Positions 9,711 through 18,279 of a stretch of 64,000 bases of DNA are shown piece by piece; the first letter of the stretch is position 1; each line of letters opens with the position of its first letter. Under the pieces are notes generated by a model. That model worked only from the letters and a program-made list of their open reading frames with translations. It ran no database searches and was not told the origin of the DNA. Origin of the DNA: CPC320 sp002336405 (lineage in GTDB: Bacteria > Pseudomonadota > Alphaproteobacteria > Rhodobacterales > Rhodobacteraceae); the NCBI GenBank assembly GCA_949372595.1, contig CASIAN010000034.1, positions 1 to 64,000 of the forward strand. Direction: 5' to 3'. Position numbers and translations under genes: made by a program.

Positions 9711-10002
9711 GACGGGGTTACCTGAGTTGCGGCGTCGGTTGGGAAACGGAAACAAGGGAAACCTTCCTTTAAGATATTGTTTTAGCACAAAGTTTTATTT
9801 TCTGCTAAAGCCTTAAATGTATGCAGCAGGGCGGATCACAAGGATTTCTGAGTGTGATTGAGCAAATTTATGCCGAAATGTCTAGTTTAATGATACGAAA
9901 CTTAACAATTGCTTGGGCAAAATGCATTAGTGTGGCATATCTCCTGCAGTTAATGCTTGCGAACCAACCAAAATGGCGGGTAGCTTGTAGGCTGGGATAG
10001 AA

Positions 10003-10593
10003 ATGAACTCTGGGCGTGTTGTGATTAACGAACCTAAAAATTTAGCGTTTACGCGTCGTGGCGTGCTTGGGGCATTTGCTGCGACTGTGGTGACTGCGGC
10101 GCCGACGTTTTCGAACGCTGCGGGTTTTTTGCGGGGGGCGGGGAACATTCGTCGCTTGCACATGTATTCTGGACGCACCGGTGAGACGTTGAATACAATC
10201 TATTGGATTGACGATAAATATATCGACGAAGCCGTAGATGAAATCAGTGTATTTATGCGCGACTGGCGGGCAAATAGTGTCAAGACGATAGATCACCGCA
10301 CGCTTGATATTATGGCCGCTAGCCATAACGTGATGGATGTAAGCGAGCCCTATATCATGCTGTCGGGCTATCGAAGCAAAGCGACGAATGACATGTTGCG
10401 CCGCAGATCAAGGGGGGTTGCGCGCAATTCCCTTCATATGAAAGGGCAAGCCGCAGACCTGCGTCTGAAAGCCCGTTCAGTGACGCAGATGGCGCGTGCA
10501 GCGCTGTCGTGCCGTGCAGGTGGCGTTGGTAAATATCGGAATGCCAATTTTGTGCATATGGATTGCGGTGACGTACGCAGTTGGTCGCGTTAA
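10003..10593 (+). CDS. Tat-exported DUF882 (YcbK-like) peptidase M15-fold protein
   Basis: A 196-residue exported protein. A twin-arginine signal (FTRRGVLGAF followed by a hydrophobic stretch and SNAAG) lies in residues 17-42. The DUF882/peptidase_M15 core shows the Zn-ligand-like motifs SLHMKGQAADLR and FVHMDCGDVR. Family members are proposed murein endopeptidases or amidase-like proteins. It is divergent from the YcbB-type L,D-transpeptidase. The same pairing (ycbB-ycbK) occurs in enterobacteria, which supports a shared peptidoglycan job. No enzymatic specificity can be read from the sequence. Confidence 0.87.
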   Translation: MNSGRVVINEPKNLAFTRRGVLGAFAATVVTAAPTFSNAAGFLRGAGNIRRLHMYSGRTGETLNTIYWIDDKYIDEAVDEISVFMRDWRANSVKTIDHRTLDIMAASHNVMDVSEPYIMLSGYRSKATNDMLRRRSRGVARNSLHMKGQAADLRLKARSVTQMARAALSCRAGGVGKYRNANFVHMDCGDVRSWSR

Positions 10594-10630
10594 AGAAAAA
10601 TCAAATATTGATGTCCTCCAACGCTGCAGG

Positions 10631-11026
10631 CTAAGGCGCTGTACCTGACAGTGCGTTCTGGGCGTTGAATGCATCCACCTCTTCTTGCAAAATTGGAGCG
10701 CCAAGCGTCATGGCATGAATGCCCATGATCGTGGTGAGTTGGATCACTTCGAGAATTTCGGCTTGTGTTGCGCCGGCCTTTAGGGCGTTTTGAATATGGC
10801 GGCGCACGCCCGGAGCGTGCAGATGGGTCGTAGCGGCGTTGATCGCGATAAAGATCATCTCCTTATACTTTTTTTCCAGTGGGCCGTTCGTTTGGGGCAC
10901 GGACCTGAAGTGTAGGAACGCCTCAAGATAATCAGGGTCCATTTCGAACAGTTGATCCCAGATCGGGTTCCAGTCGCCGGTACTGCGCTGTGCCTCTATA
11001 TGAGGATATGTTTTCACTGTATCCAT
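10631..11026 (-). CDS. Carboxymuconolactone decarboxylase (CMD/AhpD-like) family protein
   Basis: About 131 residues from the ATG at 11026, one base after the stop of the ThDP-enzyme gene. An in-frame start further up would run into that gene. The all-alpha CMD fold is recognisable in YKEMIFIAINAATTHLHAPG, VRRHIQNALKAGATQAEILEV and IMGIHAMTLGAPIL. It has no CxxC pair, so it is not an AhpD-type peroxidase. It is more like decarboxylase or lactone-processing members of the superfamily. It is the last gene of the seven-gene catabolic operon and may act on the ThDP-enzyme or hydrolase product. The substrate is unknown. Confidence 0.82.
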   Translation of the reverse strand: MDTVKTYPHIEAQRSTGDWNPIWDQLFEMDPDYLEAFLHFRSVPQTNGPLEKKYKEMIFIAINAATTHLHAPGVRRHIQNALKAGATQAEILEVIQLTTIMGIHAMTLGAPILQEEVDAFNAQNALSGTAP

Positions 11027-11027
11027 T

Positions 11028-12716
11028 TTACCCACCCCTGTGTTTGAAACTGTCACGGCGAAAACTGTAAAGCGCTGCGGGATCTACCGCAACATCGACC
11101 ACAGCTGGCTTGCCGCACGCCAAGGCGGCCTCGATCGCGCCAGCCATCTGGTCCAGTGTGTCAGCGCGAAAGCCCCGCGCGCCATAAAGTTCGGCGAGCT
11201 TGTCAAACGCCGGGCTGCTGACGTCTGCGCCGATATAGCGCCCATTGAAAAAATCCCGTTGATAGGCTTTTTCAGCCCCCCAGCATTTGTTGTTCATCAC
11301 TACCGTTACCGTGTTTATGCCGTGATCGACCGCAGTTGAGATTTCGGACACTGTCATCCCAAAGCCGCCATCGCCCATCAAGCTGATCACGGGCCTGTCT
11401 GGCATCGCCAGTTTGACACCTAGACCACAGGCATAAGAAAACCCGACCAGTCCAAAATCAAGTGGCGTGAACAGGCTTTTTGGGTGCCAATAGTTCAGCG
11501 CATCTGTGGCTTGAAGACACAGTGTGCCTGCGTCCATCGTGATCGCCGCGTTTTTGGGCAGGACATCGCGCAGGGTTTTAAACAATCCCGATGGCTGAAT
11601 CGGGTTTGCGGCCGTTATGGCCTGTGCATCACGCGCGGCCAGAAAAGCCTGCCGGTCGGCCTTGAAGGTTGCGGTCCAATCGTCGGCAAGGCGACGTTGG
11701 TCCAACCGTTTCACTTCTTCGCATAATTGCAAGGCGGCGGTTGGGGCATCTGCCCAAATACCTATTTCGACCGGGAAATACCGACCCAGCGCGGTGGGTT
11801 CTAATTCGATCTGAATAATGGCGGCATCGCGGTTGATATTGTCATAGCTATAGAAAGTCGCGTTGAAACCGATCCTTGTGCCAAGCGCAAGGATGACATC
11901 TGCTTCTTTGACCAGTTGTGAGGCCACCACATTGCCCCGTGGCCCCATTTGCCCGGCATTCAACGGATGGCCAAAGGGGATGGCGTCACCGTGCCCGGGC
12001 GAGGTGACCACTGGTGCATTTAACGCCTCGGCCAAGGCCAAAGCTGCTGAATGGCCTTCGGTGTTTTTGATCCCGCCACCGGCGATGATAACTGGACGTG
12101 ACGCGCCACACAGCTTGGCGGCGGCCCGCGCGATAACGCCTGCCTCTCCGGCGGGAGCGGGGCAGGGGCGATAGTCTTCGACAGATTGTAACGGCGGATA
12201 ATCGGCCTGTGCTGATAAGACGTTGCGCGGCAGGTTCAATTGTACTGGGCCCTTGCGCGGGGCATTGGCGACGCGGAAGGCCTCGCGAAACATTTCTGGG
12301 ACCCGGTCGGCAGAGGGGGCTGTCCAGGTTTTTTTCGTGATCGGTTTGAACAGTGCCTCTTGGTCGACCTCTTGGAAGGCATCGCGGTACAAATGCGCTG
12401 TAGACAAGGCCCCGGCGATCGACACAACGGGTGAAAACGCCGCCATCGCTTGGGCTAGACCGGTGACAAGATTGGTGGCACCCGGTCCGTTTTGGCCGGC
12501 TAAAACCACGCCTGTCCGGCCACTGGCGCGGGCATAGCCATCGGCCATATGGGTGCCGGTCCGCTCGTCATGGATACCGATGAAACTGATCTCTGGCGCG
12601 TCATATAATGCGTCGAATATTTCCATGGTGGCCGATCCTATCAGCCCGAACACATGGTTCACCCTCTCGGTTTTCAGCGCCTCGACGGCCGCTTGTCCTC
12701 CGGTCATCATTGTCAT
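11028..12716 (-). CDS. Thiamine-diphosphate-dependent enzyme (acetolactate synthase / Xsc-like)
   Basis: A 562-residue protein of the ThDP-dependent acetolactate synthase superfamily. It has an N-terminal PYR domain (VFGLIGSATMEIFDAL, HDERTGTHMADGYARASG with the catalytic Glu, QNGPGATNLVTG). A central domain runs from about residue 195 to 325, and the C-terminal PP domain has the GDGGFGM magnesium/ThDP motif. The N-terminal half (GSATMEIFDAL, FQEVDQEALF) reminds me most of sulfoacetaldehyde acetyltransferase and related lyases rather than true IlvB. It probably cleaves or joins a C-C bond in the product of the co-transcribed monooxygenase and dehydrogenase. The exact reaction is not deducible. 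Confidence 0.85.
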   Translation of the reverse strand: MTMMTGGQAAVEALKTERVNHVFGLIGSATMEIFDALYDAPEISFIGIHDERTGTHMADGYARASGRTGVVLAGQNGPGATNLVTGLAQAMAAFSPVVSIAGALSTAHLYRDAFQEVDQEALFKPITKKTWTAPSADRVPEMFREAFRVANAPRKGPVQLNLPRNVLSAQADYPPLQSVEDYRPCPAPAGEAGVIARAAAKLCGASRPVIIAGGGIKNTEGHSAALALAEALNAPVVTSPGHGDAIPFGHPLNAGQMGPRGNVVASQLVKEADVILALGTRIGFNATFYSYDNINRDAAIIQIELEPTALGRYFPVEIGIWADAPTAALQLCEEVKRLDQRRLADDWTATFKADRQAFLAARDAQAITAANPIQPSGLFKTLRDVLPKNAAITMDAGTLCLQATDALNYWHPKSLFTPLDFGLVGFSYACGLGVKLAMPDRPVISLMGDGGFGMTVSEISTAVDHGINTVTVVMNNKCWGAEKAYQRDFFNGRYIGADVSSPAFDKLAELYGARGFRADTLDQMAGAIEAALACGKPAVVDVAVDPAALYSFRRDSFKHRGG

Positions 12717-12729
12717 TGATCTGTGTCCT

Positions 12730-13536
12730 TTATTGTCTTGCAGGGTGCAGCGTGCGGGTGAGAAATTTGTTGATTGCCGCTGAAAACAGCGAGGGTTGTT
12801 CGATCAGACCAAGATGTTGCAGCTTTGGCAGGATCAACAGCTCAGAATTGGGAATTTCTGCTGCAATCGCCTGTGACATCTGTGGGGTGCTGCCGCTGTC
12901 GTGTTCACAAGTTACGACAAGACAGGGTGCGGTCAAAGCCGGGTCGGGTCGGATCAATTCGACCACGCCGGTGGCCAAAACCTGACGGTGTTTGGCGTAA
13001 TTTTCAGGATTATTAGCCAGCACCCAACCGCGTATTTTGGCCACAGTTTCGATATGTTTCGCTCGAAATTCTGGCGTAAACCATCGCTCCAAGGTTGCTT
13101 GTATTGTGGCCTGCGCTCCGCCTTTGTCGGTTTTTGCGGCGCGCTCCTCTACCAGACGCTGGGCTGCGGGATCGCGCTCGTGGGGGGAATTTAGAACAAC
13201 CAATGCACTGGCCATATCACGATGGTCGATCGCAAAGCGCCGGTTGATCATACCCCCCAAGGAAAACCCGACCAATGCCGCCTGCGAGATCGAAAGCGCC
13301 TCCAACAGGGCCTTTAATTGTTGAGACAACACGGTCAGGCTTGGGGTTGTGCCGGGCAGCTTGCTTTCGCCATGGCCGGATAGATCATAGGTGATCACGC
13401 GGAAATTGAGGGCCAGTACCGGCACGATATTATCCCATGTGGCGCGCGTCATCCCCAGGCCGTGGATAAGAACCACGGCGGGGGCATGCTGTGGGCCAAA
13501 AATATCATAAGCTGTGCCGTCTGCTGTCTTGGTCAT
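12730..13536 (-). CDS. Alpha/beta hydrolase (PcaD / RutD-like fold)
   Basis: A 268-residue alpha/beta hydrolase. The oxyanion-hole motif is VLIHGLGM, the nucleophile elbow is GFSLGG, the acidic residue is probably in TCEHDSG, and the catalytic His is in LQHLGLIEQP. Closest in style to 3-oxoadipate enol-lactonase and similar short-chain ester, lactone or amide hydrolases. It sits six bases after the PF06684 gene and 13 bases before the ThDP gene in the catabolic operon. It likely hydrolyses the ester, lactone or amide generated by the flavin monooxygenase. That role is inferred from position. Confidence 0.87.
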   Translation of the reverse strand: MTKTADGTAYDIFGPQHAPAVVLIHGLGMTRATWDNIVPVLALNFRVITYDLSGHGESKLPGTTPSLTVLSQQLKALLEALSISQAALVGFSLGGMINRRFAIDHRDMASALVVLNSPHERDPAAQRLVEERAAKTDKGGAQATIQATLERWFTPEFRAKHIETVAKIRGWVLANNPENYAKHRQVLATGVVELIRPDPALTAPCLVVTCEHDSGSTPQMSQAIAAEIPNSELLILPKLQHLGLIEQPSLFSAAINKFLTRTLHPARQ

Positions 13537-13541
13537 GACTT

Positions 13542-14138
13542 TTACACGCCGGCCGGATTGTCAACATCACGCCCCATCTCGCGCAGATCATCATAGCGGT
13601 TGCCAATACGGTGTAGTGGATGCCCGCCGACAGACGCACCCAAAGCGATGATAATCTCATCTTCAGCAGGCGCGTCAGGCACATTAGTATGAATTGTCTG
13701 GTAATGTGAGCGGCGACCGCCATCGTCTTTGTCCATCAGTGGGATCATCAGCGGACAGCCCGCAGCACCGCGGGTATTGCTGAACGCCAAATAAGTTTTG
13801 GCCTTGACCGCATCGCGGTATTGATTGCCGAACCACAGCGAATGGGTCAATGCCTGTGCATGTTCCAACTCACCGCCCATACCGACAACTGACGCCTTGC
13901 CATACCCCTCAAGCGCATCCCCGGTGACGTCTAGGATCATGTCGGTCAGCAATTTGCCAAGCTCAGGGCAGACGTCCTGGATTTCCGGGCGCAGGTTTTC
14001 GACAAAGCCGCGTCCAAACCAAGGGTTCTTGATGATCGCTAATGCCGTGATCAGCTTTGTCGGCACCGGCACGGTTTGGCCACCTTCGATCTGGGTGATT
14101 TGAACTTGCAAAAGGGTTCGTCGAATTTCAGCGGGCAT
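13542..14138 (-). CDS. PF06684 (AA_synth, former DUF1185) family protein
   Basis: A 198-residue protein recognisable from VGMGGELEHAQALTHSLWFG, SNTRGAAGCPLMIPLMDKDDGGRRSHYQT and EIIIALGASVGGHPLHRIG, the conserved stretches of the family called amino acid synthesis (PF06684). Known structures of this family were described as a variant of the Bacillus chorismate mutase fold, which is also the trimeric YjgF/RutC-like shape. No reaction is established. Its first 11 bases overlap the end of the luciferase-like monooxygenase gene, so the two are tightly coupled. A role in processing the monooxygenase product is inference. Confidence 0.83.
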   Translation of the reverse strand: MPAEIRRTLLQVQITQIEGGQTVPVPTKLITALAIIKNPWFGRGFVENLRPEIQDVCPELGKLLTDMILDVTGDALEGYGKASVVGMGGELEHAQALTHSLWFGNQYRDAVKAKTYLAFSNTRGAAGCPLMIPLMDKDDGGRRSHYQTIHTNVPDAPAEDEIIIALGASVGGHPLHRIGNRYDDLREMGRDVDNPAGV

Positions 14139-15186
14139 TGTTAGACTTTCTGTTGTTAAAGGCAGGCATCACATGTTCAATGAAAAGTTGCAGAGATCGT
14201 TGTTGTTGTGCCATGCCAAGCCCCATGCTGGCATAATAGATAAAGGCATCAACGCCGATTTCTTGATATTTTTCCAGTTTGTCAATCACTTCATCGGGCG
14301 AGCCAAACACTAAATTTTCCTCAAGCATTTTGGGTTCAACCCGAAAATTTCCCTCGAGACTTTCCAAAGGGACAGGATCGGGAAAGCCGTTTCTAACCTC
14401 GCCAGACTTCATGATCAAATTGCCAAATTGCGACAGCACCCCACGGGTTGCATCCAGCGCCGATTGCCGGTCGTTTGCATTCTCATAGACAGAGGTGTGG
14501 CGCATCATGGCAAAGCGACCCTTATAGGTGCCTCCATTTTTGGCAATCGCCAGATCCAGTTGAGTGCGATACTTTTCGGCCTCCGAAAAGGGCAGGGTAA
14601 GCGGCCAGCTCATGATATTACAGTCGTTAGCCACTGCATAGTCAAAGGTAATCGGTGAGCGTGCAGCGACCCACATTGGTACAGTTTGCTGAAGCGGCTT
14701 GGGGCAGGACGTGGCACTTGGAAACTGCCAGAACCGTCCCTCATGCGCAACATCGCCGCGCCAGAGGTCTTGCACCAGAGGCAGCATTTCTTGCATATAC
14801 TGCCAGCTGTCCTTTTGATCCAACCCTGGTTTCATTCGATCAAATTCACGCTGATAGGCGCCAGAGCCCAGTCCGAATTCAAGCCGTCCACCACTGATCA
14901 GATCCAGCATCGCCGCCTCGCCGGCAATGTTGATCGGATGCCAATAGGCGGCGTTGGCGACGCCTGCGCCGAGCCTGATCTGTTCGGTATGCTGGGCCCA
15001 CCAAGACAACAGCTGAAACGGGTTCGGCGCGATGGTCATTTCCAATGCGTGGTGTTCTGCCGCCCAGACCACTTCAAATCCGGCCCGGTCGGCCATTTTT
15101 ACCATTTCTAGGGTATGGTCACGAACTTGCGCCATATCGGTGCTGTCGTCCATCCTCTCCAGATTGATTGCCAAATGAAATTTCAT
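14128..15186 (-). CDS. LLM-class (bacterial luciferase-like) flavin monooxygenase
   Basis: A 352-residue TIM-barrel LLM protein. It shows the family features DRAGFEVVWAAEHHAL, RLGAGVANAAYWHP, ISGGRLEFGLGSGAYQREFD and VPMWVAARSP. Such enzymes use FMNH2 and O2 to oxidise aldehydes, sulfonates, alkanes or heterocycles and depend on a flavin reductase, which is encoded two genes upstream in the same operon. It lies 37 bases downstream of the aldehyde dehydrogenase gene and overlaps the PF06684 gene. No substrate-specifying residue set can be read by eye. Confidence 0.9.
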   Translation of the reverse strand: MKFHLAINLERMDDSTDMAQVRDHTLEMVKMADRAGFEVVWAAEHHALEMTIAPNPFQLLSWWAQHTEQIRLGAGVANAAYWHPINIAGEAAMLDLISGGRLEFGLGSGAYQREFDRMKPGLDQKDSWQYMQEMLPLVQDLWRGDVAHEGRFWQFPSATSCPKPLQQTVPMWVAARSPITFDYAVANDCNIMSWPLTLPFSEAEKYRTQLDLAIAKNGGTYKGRFAMMRHTSVYENANDRQSALDATRGVLSQFGNLIMKSGEVRNGFPDPVPLESLEGNFRVEPKMLEENLVFGSPDEVIDKLEKYQEIGVDAFIYYASMGLGMAQQQRSLQLFIEHVMPAFNNRKSNNAR

Positions 15187-15223
15187 ATTTTTCTCCCTTG
15201 GGTGGTTCGCTGAGGCGACCGCG

Positions 15224-16705
15224 TCATCGCGCTACAAACTGGTTGCCCAAAGGCGCATCTGAGGTGTTGACCCAGACGGTTTTTGGGCGGGTGTAATCAT
15301 AGACGGCTTGATAGCCGCTTTCCCGGCCGTATCCCGAGTTTTTCATACCGCCAAATTCGGCCATCGGCGAGATGGCGCGATAGGTATTGATCCAGATGAT
15401 GCCTGCCTTCACGGCTTTGGCCACGCGCAGCGATCGGGCGCTGGCGCGGGTGAAAATACCTGCCGCCAGCCCGTGTTCGCTGTGATTGGCCAAGCGAATG
15501 GCGTCAGCCTCGTCCTTAAAGCGCAGGACCGTGACCACGGGCCCGAATAATTCAGTATCGACAATGCGCAGGTCTGGGTTTGGGCATGCGACAATGGTGG
15601 GTTGGAAAAACATCTCGCTGCTGGCCTCGGCGCGCTGCCCGCCACAGATCACTGTTGCACCTTGTGTTTTGGCGTGGGCCAGTTCGCGCTCAATTGTTTC
15701 TAACTGACCAAACGTGCAAAGCGGACCCATTTCGGTCTGTTCCAGCATGGGATCGCCTATGTTGATCCCCGCGGCGATCGCTTGCATTTTGTCGATAAAT
15801 TGATCTGCAATGTCTTCGTGCAACAGCAGTCTTGAGCCGGCCACACAGCTTTGGCCCGAGGCACCAAAAATGCCACCGGCAGCGCCGTTAACCGCGCTGT
15901 CGATGTCGGCATCCTCAAACACGATAATTGGAGACTTTCCACCCAGTTCAAGGGATACTTGTGCAAAATTATGTGTTGAGTTGGCGATGACATGGCGCGC
16001 CGCATTGGTTCCGCCCGTAAACGATATCCGCGCCACTAGGGGATGTGAAGTCAACTCCCGTCCGCAGGGGTCCCCATGACCGGTGATGATGTTGACCACA
16101 CCGTCTGGAATGCCAGCTTCGGCAATAAGAGCGCCAAATTCCAATATCGCGGCCGAGGCAAACTCTGAGGCCTTTAGAACGATAGTATTGCCCGCCGCGA
16201 GCGCTGGGCCAATTTTGACCGCCGATAGAAAAAGTTGTGAGTTCCACGGCACCACTGCGGCGATCACGCCCAGTGGTTCACGGTTGGTAAAGACAAACAG
16301 GTCGGGTTTATCAATGGGCAGTGTTTCGCCGTGTATCTTATCGGCACAGCCGGCGAAAAAGTGGAAAAACTCAGAAATATATTTGGCCTGCCAGCGGGTC
16401 TCTTTCAGCATTTTCCCCGTATCGATGGTTTCAATCGCGCCAAGCTCGTCTGAGCGTTCCAACAACAGCATCGCCAACCGGCGCAGACAATGTCCGCGTT
16501 CTGAGGCTGACATCGCAGGCCAGAGGCCTTCGGTAAAGGCGCGATCGGCGGCGCGGACCGCCCGGTCTACGTCTTGGGCTGTGGCCTCGGGAACGGTAGC
16601 CCAGATCTTGCCGGTTGTCGGGTTCAGGCTATCAAATTTTGCACCGTCAGAGGCGCTGACCCACTGCCCGTCGATCAACATTTTATAGTGCGTATAATCG
16701 GTCAT
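15224..16705 (-). CDS. NAD(P)-dependent aldehyde dehydrogenase
   Basis: A 493-residue ALDH of normal length. The catalytic Glu is in LELGGKSP and the nucleophilic Cys in GASGQSCVAGSRLL. The coenzyme region is WNSQLFL with KASEFAS, and the C-terminal motif is GGMKNSGYGRESG. Betaine-aldehyde or hydroxymuconic-semialdehyde-like members look similar, but the substrate cannot be named. It lies 12 bases after the flavin reductase gene, so it is the second gene of the catabolic operon. It probably oxidises an aldehyde released by the monooxygenase. Confidence 0.93.
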   Translation of the reverse strand: MTDYTHYKMLIDGQWVSASDGAKFDSLNPTTGKIWATVPEATAQDVDRAVRAADRAFTEGLWPAMSASERGHCLRRLAMLLLERSDELGAIETIDTGKMLKETRWQAKYISEFFHFFAGCADKIHGETLPIDKPDLFVFTNREPLGVIAAVVPWNSQLFLSAVKIGPALAAGNTIVLKASEFASAAILEFGALIAEAGIPDGVVNIITGHGDPCGRELTSHPLVARISFTGGTNAARHVIANSTHNFAQVSLELGGKSPIIVFEDADIDSAVNGAAGGIFGASGQSCVAGSRLLLHEDIADQFIDKMQAIAAGINIGDPMLEQTEMGPLCTFGQLETIERELAHAKTQGATVICGGQRAEASSEMFFQPTIVACPNPDLRIVDTELFGPVVTVLRFKDEADAIRLANHSEHGLAAGIFTRASARSLRVAKAVKAGIIWINTYRAISPMAEFGGMKNSGYGRESGYQAVYDYTRPKTVWVNTSDAPLGNQFVAR

Positions 16706-16717
16706 TTTCAGTCCTTA

Positions 16718-17266
16718 TCAGACGGTGGTCTGTGTAAGATGGTTGTGCTCAGAATGTGCAGGCACCAGTGCATGATAACCGCCGTCTAGATAGGTCAGTG
16801 GCGCGGGATCACCGGCGCGTACCGCCGTCACCCGTCCGATCACCACCAGATGGCTGCCCGAGGCAACCAACTGTTCTGTCTTGCAAGAAAAGACAGTGGC
16901 AGCATCCAGTGCCGGCGGCACGCCGCGCGCGCCATAATGATCGATGCCGGAAAAGCGGTCGTTGATCCGATTGTCATCCATTCCGGCAAAGCGGTTGGCG
17001 ATGGCAATATGGTTCTGGGACAGCAAGTTGACACAGAAGTCTTGATTGTTGCGCACGGCTTTGGCGATGCGTCGCTCGGCGCTGAGGCAGATTAGAATAG
17101 TGGGTGGGTCGGCTGATACCGAGCAAAACGTGCTCACTGTAGCGCCGTGGCGGCCAGCCGGTCCATCGGTTGTGACAACTGCAACACTGGCGGCCACTTG
17201 ACGCATCGTGGCGATAAAGGCGTCGCGAGATACGGTGCCTTCGTTGATGATCTGTTGTTGTGCCAT
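16718..17266 (-). CDS. Flavin reductase (HpaC/RutF-like FMN-binding domain)
   Basis: A 182-residue flavin reductase-like domain protein. Visible motifs are FIATMRQVAASVAVVTTDG, GATVSTFCSVSADPPTILICL and NQDFCVNLLSQN. It supplies reduced FMN or FAD to a partner monooxygenase, here most likely the luciferase-like enzyme at 14128-15186. It is the promoter-proximal gene of the operon and is divergent from a LysR regulator. The 129 bases between them contain an inverted repeat. Confidence 0.9.
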   Translation of the reverse strand: MAQQQIINEGTVSRDAFIATMRQVAASVAVVTTDGPAGRHGATVSTFCSVSADPPTILICLSAERRIAKAVRNNQDFCVNLLSQNHIAIANRFAGMDDNRINDRFSGIDHYGARGVPPALDAATVFSCKTEQLVASGSHLVVIGRVTAVRAGDPAPLTYLDGGYHALVPAHSEHNHLTQTTV

Positions 17267-17363
17267 GGCTGCCTCTTTCCGGTGTGAGGAGTGTTCATTC
17301 GCGCTCAGCGATACTTTGGCACAGCATAATTATTTTGAAAAACGAAATTATTTAACTATAATG

Positions 17364-17378
17364 TGCAAAACTTTTGCA
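17364..17378. promoter_or_regulatory. Inverted repeat, candidate LysR operator
   Basis: Perfect 7+1+7 palindrome TGCAAAACTTTTGCA in the gap between the flavin-reductase operon and the LysR gene. A second imperfect AT-rich inverted pair (ATAATT / AATTAT) lies about 20-40 bases to its left. LysR proteins commonly bind such dyads between divergent promoters. The palindrome covers an upstream ATG (17363), which supports the later LysR start at 17396. Confidence 0.5.
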
Positions 17379-17395
17379 TTAATAGTTGGTGGCAG

Positions 17396-18235
17396 ATGAA
17401 TATTGTGTCTTTGCATACGTTTATCGCGATCGTCGATATGGGCAGTCTGGTGCGGGCATCGGAAAAAATGAATGTGACCCAATCTACGGTGACGGCGCGA
17501 TTGAAAATACTCGAGCAAGATTTGGGGCAGATTTTGCTGAATCGGCATAAATCGGGCACCACCCTCACGCCAGCTGGATCAAAACTGTTGCGCTATGCTC
17601 GGGTGATGACGGGTTTGTGGCGCCAAGCCCAGAATGAGGCAGGTTTGCCAGATGGTGTGGACAGCCTGTTCAGTTTTGGCTGCCATAGTGATCTTTGGTT
17701 GGGGCCGGGAAAGCGGATTTTTGATGGTATCCTTTCGGAGCAACCGAATATGGCACTGTCGGTCTATCAGGGCGGGGCGCATGAGTTGCAAGACTGGATG
17801 GTTTCGGGCTGGGTTGATGTGGTGTTGAGCTATACGCCGACGGCGCGCATCGGGCAGCAGGTCCACCAGATCGCGTCGGATCAGCTGGTTTTATATTCGA
17901 ACCGTCCCGACAGTCCGATTGCCTATGACCCAGGTTATGTTTTTGTGGACTACGGAGAAGAGTACCGCCGCGCCCATGGCGAGGCTTACTATGATGCTGG
18001 CACAGCAAAAATCAGTTTTGATTCGCCCGTTCGCGCACATGAATACCTGCTTGAGCGCGGTGGGTCTGCTTATCTGCCCAGTTACATGGTGGCTGCTGAT
18101 CTTGCTGAGGGGCGGCTGTTTGTCCTGCCACGGGCACCGGTTTTTCCACGTCCGGTGTTCATCATAAGTCATGATACGACAGCACAGAAATGGCCATGGT
18201 TTGACGATCTAATAAAGCGTGTTTCAGTCCCGTGA
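17396..18235 (+). CDS. LysR-family transcriptional regulator
   Basis: 279 residues from ATG 17396. An in-frame ATG at 17363 would add 11 residues inside the putative operator and is less likely. The N-terminal winged HTH is clear (LHTFIAIVDMGSLVRASEKM, QSTVTARLKILEQDLGQILL), followed by a LysR substrate-binding domain from about residue 85. It is divergent from the flavin reductase-ALDH-LLM operon and is the obvious candidate activator, probably responding to the pathway substrate or an intermediate. Confidence 0.92.
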   Translation: MNIVSLHTFIAIVDMGSLVRASEKMNVTQSTVTARLKILEQDLGQILLNRHKSGTTLTPAGSKLLRYARVMTGLWRQAQNEAGLPDGVDSLFSFGCHSDLWLGPGKRIFDGILSEQPNMALSVYQGGAHELQDWMVSGWVDVVLSYTPTARIGQQVHQIASDQLVLYSNRPDSPIAYDPGYVFVDYGEEYRRAHGEAYYDAGTAKISFDSPVRAHEYLLERGGSAYLPSYMVAADLAEGRLFVLPRAPVFPRPVFIISHDTTAQKWPWFDDLIKRVSVP

Positions 18236-18279
18236 GATGGGTTTAGCGACCCAGTGCATTGGACTTACGGGCTGAAAAA

